Shown here: one piece after another, positions 54,571 to 64,000 of the stretch
Layout: the number at the start of each line of letters is the position of its first letter
How positions within the stretch are numbered: the stretch's first letter is position 1
From: Piezodorus guildinii
Taxonomy: Eukaryota; Arthropoda; Insecta; Hemiptera; Pentatomidae
Length of the DNA stretch: 64,000 nt
Assembly (NCBI GenBank): GCA_023052935.1
Contig: CM041295.1
Coordinates: 108,440,711 to 108,504,710, forward strand
Reading direction: 5' to 3'
The notes under the pieces: model-generated
Databases searched by the model: none
Told to the model about the DNA's origin: nothing
Seen by the model: the letters and a program-made list of their open reading frames with translations, nothing else
Made by a program: the position numbers and the translations under genes

Positions 54571-55469
54571 TTTCTCGTTGTATACTGAACTTATGGCAAA
54601 TTAACAGGAATTGTCATAAGTCTGTCATCACTGATTCCGTTGGCCTTTAATTTAATTTTTGTTATCAATTTATTTATTAATGAAATTAGCGAAAAACAGA
54701 TATGTATCTATCACTCTTGATACTAATTGTTTCAAAATGATATTTACACGAGATAAAGTTTATTTATTTTCTTTTAATATATCACGTATGTTCTTAACCT
54801 CAAAGGAAGTGTAAAGGTAAATAATAAGATTTTTAATAAGGTTTTTTTAGGCAGAAGAAATAAACCTCCAAAGGTACTAATAATAAATAGCTTTAATAAT
54901 TTCACAGATTGCAAATCGAAAAAACAACTAACAATAAAATAAAAATATGCTTTACAATTTTGTCTCCACAACACGTTACCAAATGGTTAAAAAAATCTTA
55001 AAAATTAATAAAAAAGAACGAAACTTTAAAGGAGTTGAAAAAGACTCGCCTTTGATTATTTTTTTTATTTACACGGCTTAATCATAGTCCTACTTGATGT
55101 AAAAATGTTAATCTTGAGTTATATAGTCCTTCAACATAGTCTTTAACCATAGTCCTTCTTTTAATATGGATTTCCAAAATGGCAAACATTCCGTTACAAG
55201 GAAACATCCCGAAAATGACTAAATAAAAATTTATGAAACTAATGCATATTACAGACCTATATGATGAGTATAACATACATAAATCTGGCGACAGGCTCAG
55301 GTTTTAGCTCAGAGTTACAAAATACTCTTTACTTTAAAAAAAAAAATTTTCTTTAAAACTTATAACACCGAGTAATATTGCATATTTCAGAGCGAAAAAA
55401 AAAAACGATGATGCGAATAATGCTAAGAATACTGTATTTTTTTGTTGTTTTTTTCATCCATTACAACAC
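54571..55469. other. AT-rich interval
   Basis: No supported feature; two short reverse frames are AT-rich and unrecognised. Confidence 0.45.
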
Positions 55470-55775
55470 ATTACCAAAACCTTCTTCTTCCAGTGGCGTG
55501 ACAGGCCGTGTCGGCCCTGGGCCTCGTGGTATAATCTCCTGGGATATAACACTCACGTTCTTCGATGCATTTTGTACGGTAGGGTTATCACTCCCTACGC
55601 CTAATTTTTTGAGTGGCCACCATATGGCTGGCAGGTCTCCCTTACCCGGGGGTGAGGCTGTGAGTGAATCCACATTTAATTACATCCATATAAAAGCCCC
55701 GCTGGGACTGGGATTCGAATTCACAACCTATAGCACGAGAGACTAGAGCTCTAGCCACTCAGCCACGGGCTCCCC
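55470..55775 (-). mobile_element. SINE-3 (tRNA-derived), full-length
   Basis: Read on the minus strand from about 55775: gagcccgtggctgagtggct (A box) and, ~50 bp on, gtgaattcgaatccca (B box). The long variable-arm spacing recalls a class II (Leu/Ser) tRNA ancestor. Body words on +: 'tacggtagggttatcactcc', 'gtggccaccatatggctggc' and 'cgggggtgaggctgtgagtg'. Frames on both strands (122 and 70 codons) are produced by the SINE and are not genes. Confidence 0.85.
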
Positions 55776-55840
55776 TTACCAAATTAGCAAGAAGTTGAAA
55801 AATCTTCTTAAATTGGCATCAAACAATACTATTAGCGCTA

Positions 55841-55873
<33 letters not shown>

Positions 55874-56199
55874 GAATAGTCCTATCATTGTGGAAATTAC
55901 GATCGTGTAAGCAATGTTATTTTTTTAACCAACATTTTCAAACATGGTTTATTGCCAATTTCGCAATATTGACAATGGAAACTAATACAGATTTTACCTT
56001 TATTTAAAAAGACTCAATTGGTTTCAGTGTTATTAATTTAGTTTACTTACAATGGCTGCTACACTAAACGTTTTAGCCAAAAAAATATTTTATTCACAGT
56101 TTTGAATAACTTGTAAAAAAATCATTAAAATTAGAAATATTTATCGACTAAATTAATGAAACTTGGAATATTTCAAATGTACTGACCCATGTTCATATT
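55776..56199. other. AT-rich interval with poly-T
   Basis: T run about 55855-55874; nothing else recognised. Confidence 0.5.
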
Positions 56200-56490
56200 T
56201 GGGGTCACCTGCGGTGTAGGGACTAATATAGCCTTCTATGCCCGAAGTGGCGGGTTTGAGCCCGGTAGATTTCACTAGGGTTTTTTTTTTTTAATGAGTA
56301 AAAATCCCTTGGTTTGCCATACTTCGGAGGGGACGTAAATGGTGGTACCAAGCCTTTGCTTATCCAGGCATTCCTTAAAGATCCCTATCCTAATTAAACC
56401 TAGATAGGCAAAATTTAGCACTTCCTCTGTAGCATCGTCCGACTTGCCACAGTAGCATGAAAGTGGCGTTAAATGAATAAGCAATTATGT
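56200..56490 (+). mobile_element. SINE-1, full-length
   Basis: Head 'cacctgcggtgtagggacta', B box 'ggcgggtttgagcccgg', body 'cttcggaggggacg', 'ggtggtaccaagcc', 'gtagcatcgtccgac' and end 'ggcgttaaatgaataagc'. The reverse 69-codon frame is a shadow. Confidence 0.85.
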
Positions 56491-57260
56491 AGGAATAACG
56501 TTCCATTATTTTATTTTTATTTTTTATTCTGCTTCTACTTCTTCGGCGTGAAAATAATATTTTATGTTCCGTTTTTTTATCCAGAAATTGTATTCAAGTT
56601 CCTCAGTACGGTACTCATTTTTCTTTATGAATTAGAAAATTAAATAACTCCATAATAAATGTTCAATAAGAGGTGAGAAATAAATTTTTATCAACCCCGG
56701 AATTGGTCGTTATCAGTTTGATGGAATTAGAAGGGCGGCTCACCACGGTTCCATTCTTCCTTAGGTAGCCTCACATTTATTTTCTGGGGGCGAAGGAAAC
56801 GGTGACAAACGCCTCCCTTAAACAAACCTATTCAACGCTACAATTTACTCTTTATTTACCATTAAACCACCCAAGTTATTTATTAAAGGCTTTGGGATAA
56901 GTCGCTTATAAATTACATAAAGTACATTGGGATCTTTTATTTTTTTTTTTTAAGAAAAGAAAACAAAAGGAATTTTTTTAATTATAATTTATATCTGAAC
57001 TTTAATCATTTATATGCTTATTAGTGTAAGATATTTGAGTTTCACATTTTACATTATCGATTTTTCAATTTGGACTGTGAAAGATCTTTATGGTTCACTG
57101 AAGGAGAAAAAAAATATAGAGAACACTTTTCCAGGACATAGAAAATCAAAGCCAAATACAATATTTCTGCCATACAGCTTTATTTATTTAATTTTCTCAA
57201 ATTAATTTCCACCACATTCAGTACACTTCTTAATCTTAAACTAGCAGTGCCCCGTTTCAT
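56491..57260. other. AT-rich interval
   Basis: Around 56700-56830 composition is less AT-rich but no motif is recognised. A 63-codon frame at 57014 is not supported. Confidence 0.4.
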
Positions 57261-57269
57261 GCGGGAGTG

Positions 57270-57510
57270 AGGAAATTCATTGTCCCAAGGTCTCTTGACT
57301 AGAAAAACTTCTTTTCAGCTTTATTTTCATGTGCGGGAAGAGTACAAAGCCAGAAGGAACAAGGTGTGTAAGGCTGACCAAGAAGATTCAGCCAAGAACC
57401 GGCCCAAATATAGGTGGCACGATGAGCTAGACTCTTGTCGTGGTTCAGGTTGCAGGGATCCATTCTTCACTTTGGACGCAAGTTTATCATGGACTCTTCA
57501 ACTTTAGCAG
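57270..57510 (+). other. Possible LINE C-terminal relic
   Basis: The frame 57280-57507 contains KNRPKYRWHDELDSCRGSGC, which resembles the 'RPRKRW.DEL....G..W' tail of RTE-like LINEs (compare RRGRQRKRWADELRKKEGSL near 61.8 kb). Too short and diverged to be sure. Confidence 0.3.
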
Positions 57511-58177
57511 GTACTGTTCACTGGAATAATTGGTTGTGACTATCTGCTCTGCGTCCGAAACGACTTGCTTTATGTTCGGTGAAGTGATAATACCTCAGTG
57601 CTGCCATCTCTGGTATAACAATCAAAATAAAGACAAGCGGATTTAACAGGTACCCACTGTGCATATAGAAGACACGTGTGTTTAATCTATGACCAACTTA
57701 TGGACAGTTTTTTTAATTATTTTTTTTATTTATTGTGAATTTATTTATACAAGCATGCGGGTGTAAATAGCAGTTGCTACCATGGCAGAGAAGACGTGGA
57801 GAGGGGAGAAAAGAAGGAAGAAAGAAAAGCAAACTAAATAAACTGACTATCTAACAGCAGTATGCAATAGTAATTGTAATCATATAGTTCATTAACAATT
57901 CATTTTTATAACAGTAATTTTCCATTCATTCTTTCAATAACGCACAGTCCACTACCACCTAAAATCAACAAAACCAATCTAAAGAGTTTTATTAATAATA
58001 ACCCCACAGAACGGGAATGCTTATAAAACACTCTGCAATTCACTCGATCTGAAAAACACAGCGATAGTTTTTTCTTTATATTGTAGATCGAGATTTTGTT
58101 ATAGTTGCAGGTGCATCCTCATCGTTATAAAGCCAAACATTGTCCCTTGGCCGGCTTCGTCACCTCCCACAATCTTT
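57511..58177. other. Interval without a recognised element
   Basis: No supported feature. Confidence 0.4.
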
Positions 58178-58580
58178 TGTTTGTAAGTAAAAGTCGTGTG
58201 TTTCGCGGGCAGACTATTTTACGCTTAAGAGGAAAATATTTATGTATGATTTGGAATGAAATTAAGTTTCCACATTAAAGATTATCCTCTTGAAAATATC
58301 TGTTATTTCCAAATACGTTTTTAAAGAATTTGTGTGTTTCCTAGATGAAATATTATGACGGTTTTCAAAAGAAATAAACGATTAGAATAAAACAATGTCA
58401 ATTTCGTAATAAAACAAAATCTTTTGGAAATCAGCCTCTCAATTACCGAAATAAAAATTTATATCATCATATTATTTAATCTAAATCAAATGTTTTCATC
58501 GAAATTCAATTGTATTATCTTTAATAAGGGGTGTAAATGAAAGAGGTGTGTAAGACACACCAGATTTTTATGTAAATTGT
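58178..58580. mobile_element. Rep-A 3' ends flanking a MITE-1 remnant
   Basis: 'taagtaaaagtcgtgtgttt' at 58182 and 'tgaaagaggtgtgtaagaca' at 58546 are Rep-A 3' ends. Between them, 58225-58452 follows reverse MITE-1 ('gatttggaatgaaattaag', 'aatttcgtaat') and ends in 'ttttggaaatcagcctctca'. Probably an old nested arrangement, much decayed. Confidence 0.45.
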
Positions 58581-59070
58581 AATATTATGTTGTAAATATC
58601 CTAACGATATTAATTAAATAGGGATAACGAACGAATTAATTAAATTATAATCAACGGGAAAGCATTCACGGGTTGGACGAAACGTAGGTTGGAGTATTGG
58701 TTTTTCTCTGCATCTAAACTCCTTTCTCGCTGGATATATCACCTATTTATTTATTTTTAGCATTTTTTTAGTCTAAAAGACGATTTCACAAAGTTCATAT
58801 TACAAATACTAATGAATACAAATACGATTATTTTTGAATTAATTTCAACAATATTTCAAATGAGCTCACTCCAAATTGCTTTTTGAGTATTATTAATGCC
58901 TGGAGAAAATTCTGCTATGACAGAAGGGAAGTGGCCCTTGTTAAAATGATAAATGTTGGGGAACATGCCCCCCTCCGCCCCCCTCTATTTTACAGGCACA
59001 AAAGGCTATCACTAAGTTCATCAAGTATTTTATTTTTTAATATTTCAAGATCCACATACTATCTATATAT
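58581..59070. other. AT-rich interval
   Basis: Contains a 'gacgaaacgtaggttggag' string (58676-58695) similar to the Penelope-like end at 51.74 kb; nothing else. Confidence 0.35.
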
Positions 59071-59071
59071 C

Positions 59072-59140
59072 TTTTTTTTTTTTTTTTTTTTTATAGAAAC
59101 AATTCTTTATTGAACAATATTACAATCTGTCCAATTTATA
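59072..59140 (-). mobile_element. Jockey-A LINE 3' end
   Basis: T run (the A-tail in reverse) followed by 'agaaacaattctttattgaa' and 'caatattacaatctgtccaa', the same as 29682-29725. Only ~45 bp of 3' UTR: an extreme 5' truncation. Confidence 0.82.
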
Positions 59141-59204
59141 TATCTATTTTTATTTTTTCTACATGGGTTCTACACATTTTTATTTACACTTACACCTATA
59201 AATG

Positions 59205-59345
59205 AAATATATAATAAGGGGAAATTTTCGAATGGCAGTTTACAGCGGAAATGCACGTTTTAGGATCCCCTGAGTCCAAATAACCAAGTCGAGTGAATAC
59301 ATGTAAGGGTGTCCATGTTATACAATTTTCTTCCACCTAAAGTAC
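59205..59345 (+). mobile_element. Rep-A core fragment
   Basis: 'gaaattttcgaatggcagtt', 'gaaatgcacgttttaggatc' and 'gagtccaaataaccaagtcg' are the conserved core; then it jumps to 'cttccacctaaagtacc' from further along the family, an internal deletion. Confidence 0.72.
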
Positions 59346-60097
59346 CTAAATTGATTGAAGCACTAGATCCAGACCTTTGAAAATATTTAATTTCATGTGA
59401 AGATGATAATTAAATGATAGCCAGATGTGGGAAAAAAAACAATTTACTAAAGAAAAGAAAAGCAAGACCAGCCTTGCCGAGCTATTGGCAATCAGCTGAT
59501 ATGAAGAGGTTACCCAGAATTCACTTAACACTGTAAATTGTAACAAAACCGTTGTTTGCTCCAATATTTACTGTTGTTGTTATCCTGAAGTCTGGTGATG
59601 TTTTCAAGACTGTGCTGAAGTGGATTCCAGCTGAAAAAGCAAGAAATCGCCTATCTATCACTTTTGACAGCCAGTCTAAATAGTCTAAATCAGAATTCAG
59701 AAATAAAAATAATAACAATTCAATTCTAAATATTTGTCTTGGGATCAAATCATTGAGTTGATAAACGGAAAAGATTGGCTGGCATTGGTTAATTACTCCA
59801 CATCTGCTTTCTCCTATAGAATAGTGCTCACAAGAGAATTTCTCTGTTGATAAATTAGTAAATGATTTTAAAACTCAGCAATATAAATACATTAGTTCTC
59901 ATTTTGTCTTAATACATTAATTTTATAGATCGATTAAAGAATACTGTTTTCATTGAACGCAGTCTCTACGGACGATCGACAGACCCTTTAGTGCGTCCGA
60001 TTTTAAGTTTTGAAAAAATCCCAAAATGTTATTTTCTTTTATAATTTGTATTTTAATTTTCTGTAAATTTGAAAAATAAAAATACCTAAACATATCT
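59346..60097. other. Interval with two overlapping reverse frames, unassigned
   Basis: Reverse frames of 72 and 75 codons (59346-59564 and 59521-59748). The second (LSKVIDRRFLAFSAGIHFST and onward) has a protein-like look, but I recognise no family and no splice or start support. Confidence 0.3.
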
Positions 60098-60111
60098 ATA
60101 GGTAAATGTAA

Positions 60112-60824
60112 TAATAATAATAATAATAATATAATAATAATAGGCTTAGCGAACCCGAAGGTTTGATGCCGATACCACCAAATTCCGCCTACACAGACTC
60201 GTCCAATGTTCACCATTCAAGCCCAAGCTCCCGAGATCAGCCTTAACGCAATCCTTCCATCTCCGCTTCGGCCTACCTTTCGGACGCCTATCAGTCGGAT
60301 CAGCAAATACCAACTTTACTCGCCCATTTGAGTCTCCGCGATGCATTCAGCTCAATTATATTCACAGGATGCAAGTTCCGCAATTCCGCGTTGTGCAACC
60401 TTCTAAACTCCCCAGTGGCCTCATCTCTCTTTGGACCAAATATTTTACGCAATACCTTATATATATCGTGTATACCTTATATACCACATTTGTATTTAGT
60501 TGTATGGTTTCCGTGTCTTCACCTAGCAGTACCAGATCATCGGCATACCCCAAAACCGGAATCTTGTCACCCATATTTAAGCCTTTCTCGGTACACATCA
60601 CCTTTTCTATGACATATTCTAAAGCTATATTAAATAACACAGGTGAAAGGGAGTCACCCTGTTTCAAACCCGATCGCACCTCAAATCTCTCGGAGTAATT
60701 ATGACCGATTCTAACTTTATGGAATGTTTCCGACAAACACATCTTTACTAGGTTTACTAACTTTTTAGGTATTCCCTGTTCAATCATGGTGTTATATAGC
60801 TTCTGACGGTCTATTGAATCATAA
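60112..60824 (-). mobile_element. RTE-like LINE (RTE-1), 5'-truncated and internally deleted, 14-bp TSD
   Basis: Flanked by ataggtaaatgtaa at 60098-60111 and 60825-60838. The left edge is an ATT-repeat tail (AAT units on +), right for a minus-strand RTE-type insertion. The frame 60787-60362 reads EQGIPKKLVNLVKMCLSETF, SGLKQGDSLSPVLFNIALEY, LGYADDLVLLGEDTETIQLN with the catalytic YADD (60547-60536), without the stop seen in the 27-kb copy. After that about 380 bp are missing relative to 27.3-27.7 kb, and the C-terminal part (LRKIFGPKRDEATGE..., RRPKGRPKRRWKDCVKADLG) continues in other frames to about 60150. Confidence 0.9.
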
Positions 60825-60838
60825 ATAGGTAAATGTAA

Positions 60839-61398
60839 GTAAAATTAAATAATAATTAATCAACTTTATACAGAGTATTGTGTAAGGATTTCATATTCGA
60901 CTATGATTATTTAATTCCGATTTTCCGGGCCGATGAACAAGATTCAAAAATAAAATCTCTGAAGCTTTTGGTTGAAGGTATTGTAACATTGGCCTCGTAG
61001 GATTAGGTTAAGCGTAAAGCCGATACTTGGATTATTTCCTTATTGTCGAAGGGACAATAGGAGGCAAGAACAATGGAAACATAAGAAAATGAAGAGGCTG
61101 CGGAGTTAGAGGGTGAAGGAGAGAACTGGAGACATTAGTCATGTCCAGGGCCAGGCCTCCCGACCTCCGGCTAATCACATTAATGCCCCCCTCCTTCAAA
61201 TTATCACGGCTCCGTACTCAAATACTGAGGTCACTACTGGGGGCAGTGTTCATTCCATGTCAAATTAACCTAAGTCAAAGGATCAGCAACTTCATGTCTC
61301 GCAAATCAATAGATTTTGTACACCTAAAGTACTTCGAACTTCATCAGTTAGATATCTATGACTTTTTTTTTTGCTTTTACTCAGCTTTATCTTTTTAT
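60839..61398. other. Interval with a GC-richer patch
   Basis: About 60960-61270 is less AT-rich ('gggccaggcctcccgacctc') and contains part of a 92-codon frame with no known motif. Unassigned. Confidence 0.35.
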
Positions 61399-63130
61399 TT
61401 ATTACTTTCACTTACCTAGATACGAAATATAGTAAGAGAAAGTATTGCGATCGTGAAAATTTTCGAATTCCAGTTTTCAACGGAAATACACGTTTTAGGG
61501 TCCCCTGATTCCAAATAACAAAGTCCCGAAAAAAGGTCTGTATGTGTGGTAATAATAATAATAAAAGCCTTTATTTATATGTAAATACAAAGTTATTAAT
61601 AATCTCCATTATGTATAAAAAAACAAAACAAAAAAATGAATATTTACATGAAATATATTAACATATAGACCTTCCCAAAGAATGGGAGATTAGAGTCTTT
61701 TGGGCGGAGACTAGCCGAACCTAAAACTTGAGTTGCTGGCACTTAGTTTCCCACAACACTCTGTCTTGTGCGTATCTCATCCACAAAGAACCTTCCTTTT
61801 TCCTCAATTCGTCGGCCCAGCGCTTGCGTTGTCGGCCTCTGCGTCTTTTTTTATTGATAGGGATCCATTCTGCAGCTCGCTTTGCCCAACTGTCTTCTGT
61901 TTTCCGCATGAGATGTCCTGCCCATGCCCACTTTATTTTATAATAGCGTCTGCGACATTTGTTAGTTTTCTTATTTTATTTGCGTTAATTTTGTCCTGCA
62001 GGAAGATTCCTAACATAATCCGCTCCATTCTTCGTTGACATACGTTTATTTTCTGTTCTAAATTTTTTGTGAGTGACCATGTCTGGCATCCATATGTAAG
62101 CACTGGTATGATGCAGCTGTTAAAAGCTAGTGCTTTATATTTTATTTCCAGTTGGCTTTTGAATACGATCTTGAGGCTCCAAAATTTCTTCCACGCCTTT
62201 CCTATTCTCGATTCTATGTCTTTTGCGTCTCTATTTACAAATGACATTTTTTGTCCAAGATAGTAGACTTCATTGGAAATCTTCATGTCTGGGAGTTGGT
62301 GCTTAATTATTTCCGAAGGTCCGTTGGTCATTATAAGAGACTTTTCAGGGTTCAATATCAATATTATGTGTGGTAACTCCCGGGCAAAAACGAAAAGTCA
62401 TATGAATCTGAAATTTCATATTTAAGACAACTATACGCCCGAAATGTTACAGCAACTTTTTCATCAAAATCAGCTGATCGGAAGTGGAACTTTATACCAT
62501 GCATTTTGCACCTTTTTACGATTTTCTCAAAATAGGCTCAAAACAATTTTGATTAAACTTCCTATATCGATGTAAAATTTAATGGGCTTTAATATCATAT
62601 AAGTTTCATTCTGATTGAAATAGTCTGATGGCGCTTAAATGTCGATGTTTTAAATTTTCTTCCTCTAAACTACCTTTAATTTTGTAGATTTTATAAAAAT
62701 AACCATATCATCTTGTCACTATTGATAAAAAACAGATAAATACTCGTATATAAGTTGAACGAATTCTATATCCAACTATAGGAGAAAACTGAAAAAATAT
62801 TTGTTTAATGAAATTTTTTTATTTTGAATATAAGAACAGTATTATACATGTATAATATACTGCTGTAAAGCTAAAGAGTTTAGAAAAAATATTATCCTAT
62901 ACACAAGCTTATAAAATTTAATATAGAGTGATGAAAAGCCGATAAAACTAAATGATAATTTTAGATAATGATATAATAGATTTTTTAATAAAACAAATGT
63001 TTCTATACAAATTCATTCAGTTAATTCTTTAATGGTTTCATTCATTTTTATCTCTAACTGTATTAGAAATTCTTTAATCGATTTTAAAAACAGAGGTAAG
63101 TGAAAGTCGTGTGTTGCCCGCACCAGATTT
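61399..63130 (+). mobile_element. Rep-A repeat, best copy, interrupted by RTE-3
   Basis: Starts 'actttcacttacctagatac', core 'cgatcgtgaaaattttcg', 'ttttcaacggaaatacacg', then the LINE from 61553. It resumes at 62365 ('tatgtgtggtaactcccggg', 'cgaaaagtcatatgaatctg') and runs to 'aggtaagtgaaagtcgtgtg' with 'ttgcccgcaccaga' near 63130. The first and last 14 bases of the unit are inverted complements (actttcacttacct and aggtaagtgaaagt). Without the insertion it is about 910 bp, non-coding. Confidence 0.85.
61553..62364 (-). mobile_element. RTE-like LINE (RTE-3), 5'-truncated, nested in Rep-A, 12-bp TSD
   Basis: Flanked by tatgtgtggtaa at 61541-61552 and 62365-62376. The left edge has an AAT-repeat (TTA tail on the element strand). 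Reverse frames: 62361-61933 with KISNEVYYLGQKMSFVNRD, SRIGKAWKKFWSLKIVFKSQ, IPVLTYGCQTWSLTKN, CQRRMERIMLGIFLQDKIN; then a one-step frameshift at about 61933, and KIKWAWAGHLMRKTEDSWAK, AAEWIP, RRRGRQRKRWADELRKKEGS, YAQDRVLWETKCQQL. The typical RT thumb and C-terminus of the RTE-like arthropod LINEs; the YADD core was never copied. Confidence 0.9.
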
Positions 63131-63439
63131 TTTTAAGACTTTTACAGCATAGAGTCATATATCATCACCAGAAATAAGTCTATGCCATCTTCTCCTATCC
63201 TGTCGGCCCCCCCCCCCCCCACTTAGGGGTTAGACTATTGGAATAGCTCCTTAACTTCTTGGTTATTTGCACCAAATATGTTTATATTAACACTTCTTTT
63301 TTATTTGTTTTAACTCGTTTAAAATAAAACACATCTTTTTATTTATCTATTTTTCTCTTTAATTTCTTGTTGTTTTTATTCGATTTTTTAAAAATTTATT
63401 TATTTCAAAAATTTTTTCCCCTCATATTTCCCGGAGCAG
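63131..63439. repeat. AT-rich interval with a C14 run
   Basis: A run of 14 C at 63207-63220, unusual here; otherwise no feature. Confidence 0.7.
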
Positions 63440-63720
63440 ATGGCATTCTTGATGAAGCTCATTAGTGAACAAACTGTTTCACTAGAGTCCTTTAAGCTCT
63501 CTCACTCAGCGATCTAAGTAAATTGAATTTATTCATTAGTACTTGGAATTTAGGGCAGTGTTCAATTATATGTTTTATTGAGAGAGGCACTATACACAAG
63601 TCACATATTGGTTAGGGTTGCCCGAGAATGAGATGGACACGTGTGAGTCAGGTATGTCTGATGCCAAGTCTCGTCAAAGCAGTTTCCTTGTGGAGGTCAT
63701 TTCGTAATGAAGTCTTCCAG
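63440..63720 (-). mobile_element. LINE-E relic: ORF2 C-terminal zinc-knuckle tail
   Basis: One reverse frame, with two stops, reads LRNDLHKETALTRLGIRHT, LTRVHLILGQP and PICDLCIVPLSIKHIIEHCP KF. This is the C-terminal part of I/Jockey-type ORF2 proteins (ET.LTRLRIGHT.LTH, P.C..C..PLTI.HI...CP.F) with the C-x2-C-x8-H-x4-C pattern intact. The RNase H and RT parts are absent or beyond recognition. A + strand frame of 82 codons is its shadow. Confidence 0.75.
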
Positions 63721-63904
63721 GAAGGAGGTGAGAAGGAGAAAGGAGAAGAACCTCCAGACTATACCCCTCTTCATTATACCTTCCTTGAAGCCCTCGAAAG
63801 ACCCTTCCTCCGCCTTCCCTCCAGTTTCGATTCAAAAATCCTCTTAAGCCATCATTATCTTCAATCCTCATCATAGACCCAAACCACTCGAGTCTGATTG
63901 CTTC
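63721..63904. other. Mixed-composition interval, possibly more of LINE-E
   Basis: C/T-rich on the + strand; short frames on both strands without a motif. May be the preceding part of LINE-E. Confidence 0.35.
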
Positions 63905-64000
63905 AATTTTTTATTTTTATTTATTTATTGGAATTCATAACTGTATAATGGAATACAACAAGTAAATTGGAATGAAATGTAAAAAAGTCATGAAACACAT
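63905..64000 (-). mobile_element. Jockey-A2 LINE 3' end, leaving the window
   Basis: 'ttatttattggaattcataa' and 'ctgtataatggaatacaaca' match the 3' UTR at 21215-21290 and 50337-50390 in reverse. The body continues beyond 64000. Confidence 0.65.

Noticed and set aside
55378..55746. 122-codon frame with a hydrophobic N-terminus resembling a signal peptide
   Set aside because: Most of the frame is SINE-3 read in sense-less orientation; the hydrophobic start is AT-rich flank.
60328..60698. Two + strand frames (94 and 109 codons)
   Set aside because: Antisense shadows of the minus-strand RTE-1 copy.

Overview
This window looks like invertebrate nuclear DNA, most likely arthropod. That placement is inferred from the repeat content only: Jockey-, CR1- and RTE-like non-LTR retrotransposons, Penelope-type repeats, a piggyBac relic and several tRNA-derived SINEs in very AT-rich sequence full of (TA)n tracts. 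I found no convincing host protein-coding gene, no rRNA gene, no functional tRNA gene, no CRISPR array and no operon. Nearly every long open frame is either a decayed transposable-element fragment or an artefact of a microsatellite or minisatellite. Family names such as Jockey-A, Rep-A, MITE-1 and SINE-1 are labels made for this window. Clade assignments rest on motif recognition, not on alignments or searches.

Layout. 0-5 kb: Jockey-A fragment cut by the window edge, two SINE-1 copies, a CR1-like fragment, a second Jockey-like fragment, and a long Rep-A copy. 5-9.8 kb: an inverted pair of Penelope-type terminal repeats with hammerhead-like motifs (5824-6547), a piggyBac relic flanked by TTAA (7756-8534), and SINE-2. 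9.8-12.8 kb: a 2.9-kb foldback-like element whose long arms are built from tandem ~111-bp units and end in a 21-bp minisatellite. 13-29 kb: AT-rich DNA with SINE, CR1-like, Jockey and Rep-A relics, a full-length 392-bp MITE (22811-23202) and an RTE-like LINE (27.0-28.1 kb). 29.6-31.0 kb: the best-preserved LINE, a 5'-truncated Jockey copy with a YADD-containing frame and a 12-bp target-site duplication (TSD). 32-36 kb: SINE-3 tail modules in tandem, and a Penelope-type palindrome nested in Rep-A with a 14-bp TSD. 36-45 kb: a dense LINE graveyard including a Jockey copy nested in an RTE-like copy (39282-40167) and a TIR element nested in a Jockey copy (43574-44428). 47 kb: two MITE copies fused as an inverted dimer. 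48-59 kb: SINEs, Jockey relics, Rep-B and Penelope-like ends. 60-64 kb: two RTE-like copies with clear TSDs, one of them inside Rep-A, a LINE C-terminal zinc-knuckle relic, and the 3' end of another Jockey copy leaving the window.

The window behaves as a layered insertion record. Rep-A is repeatedly the host of other insertions (SINE-1, MITE-1, a Jockey, an RTE-like LINE, a Penelope palindrome), so it is among the oldest layers. Clean TSDs mark the later insertions. The SINEs depend on enzymes of autonomous elements for mobility, and none of the LINE copies here appears capable of supplying them. The most unusual items are the foldback element, the two Penelope-type inverted structures and the inverted MITE dimer.
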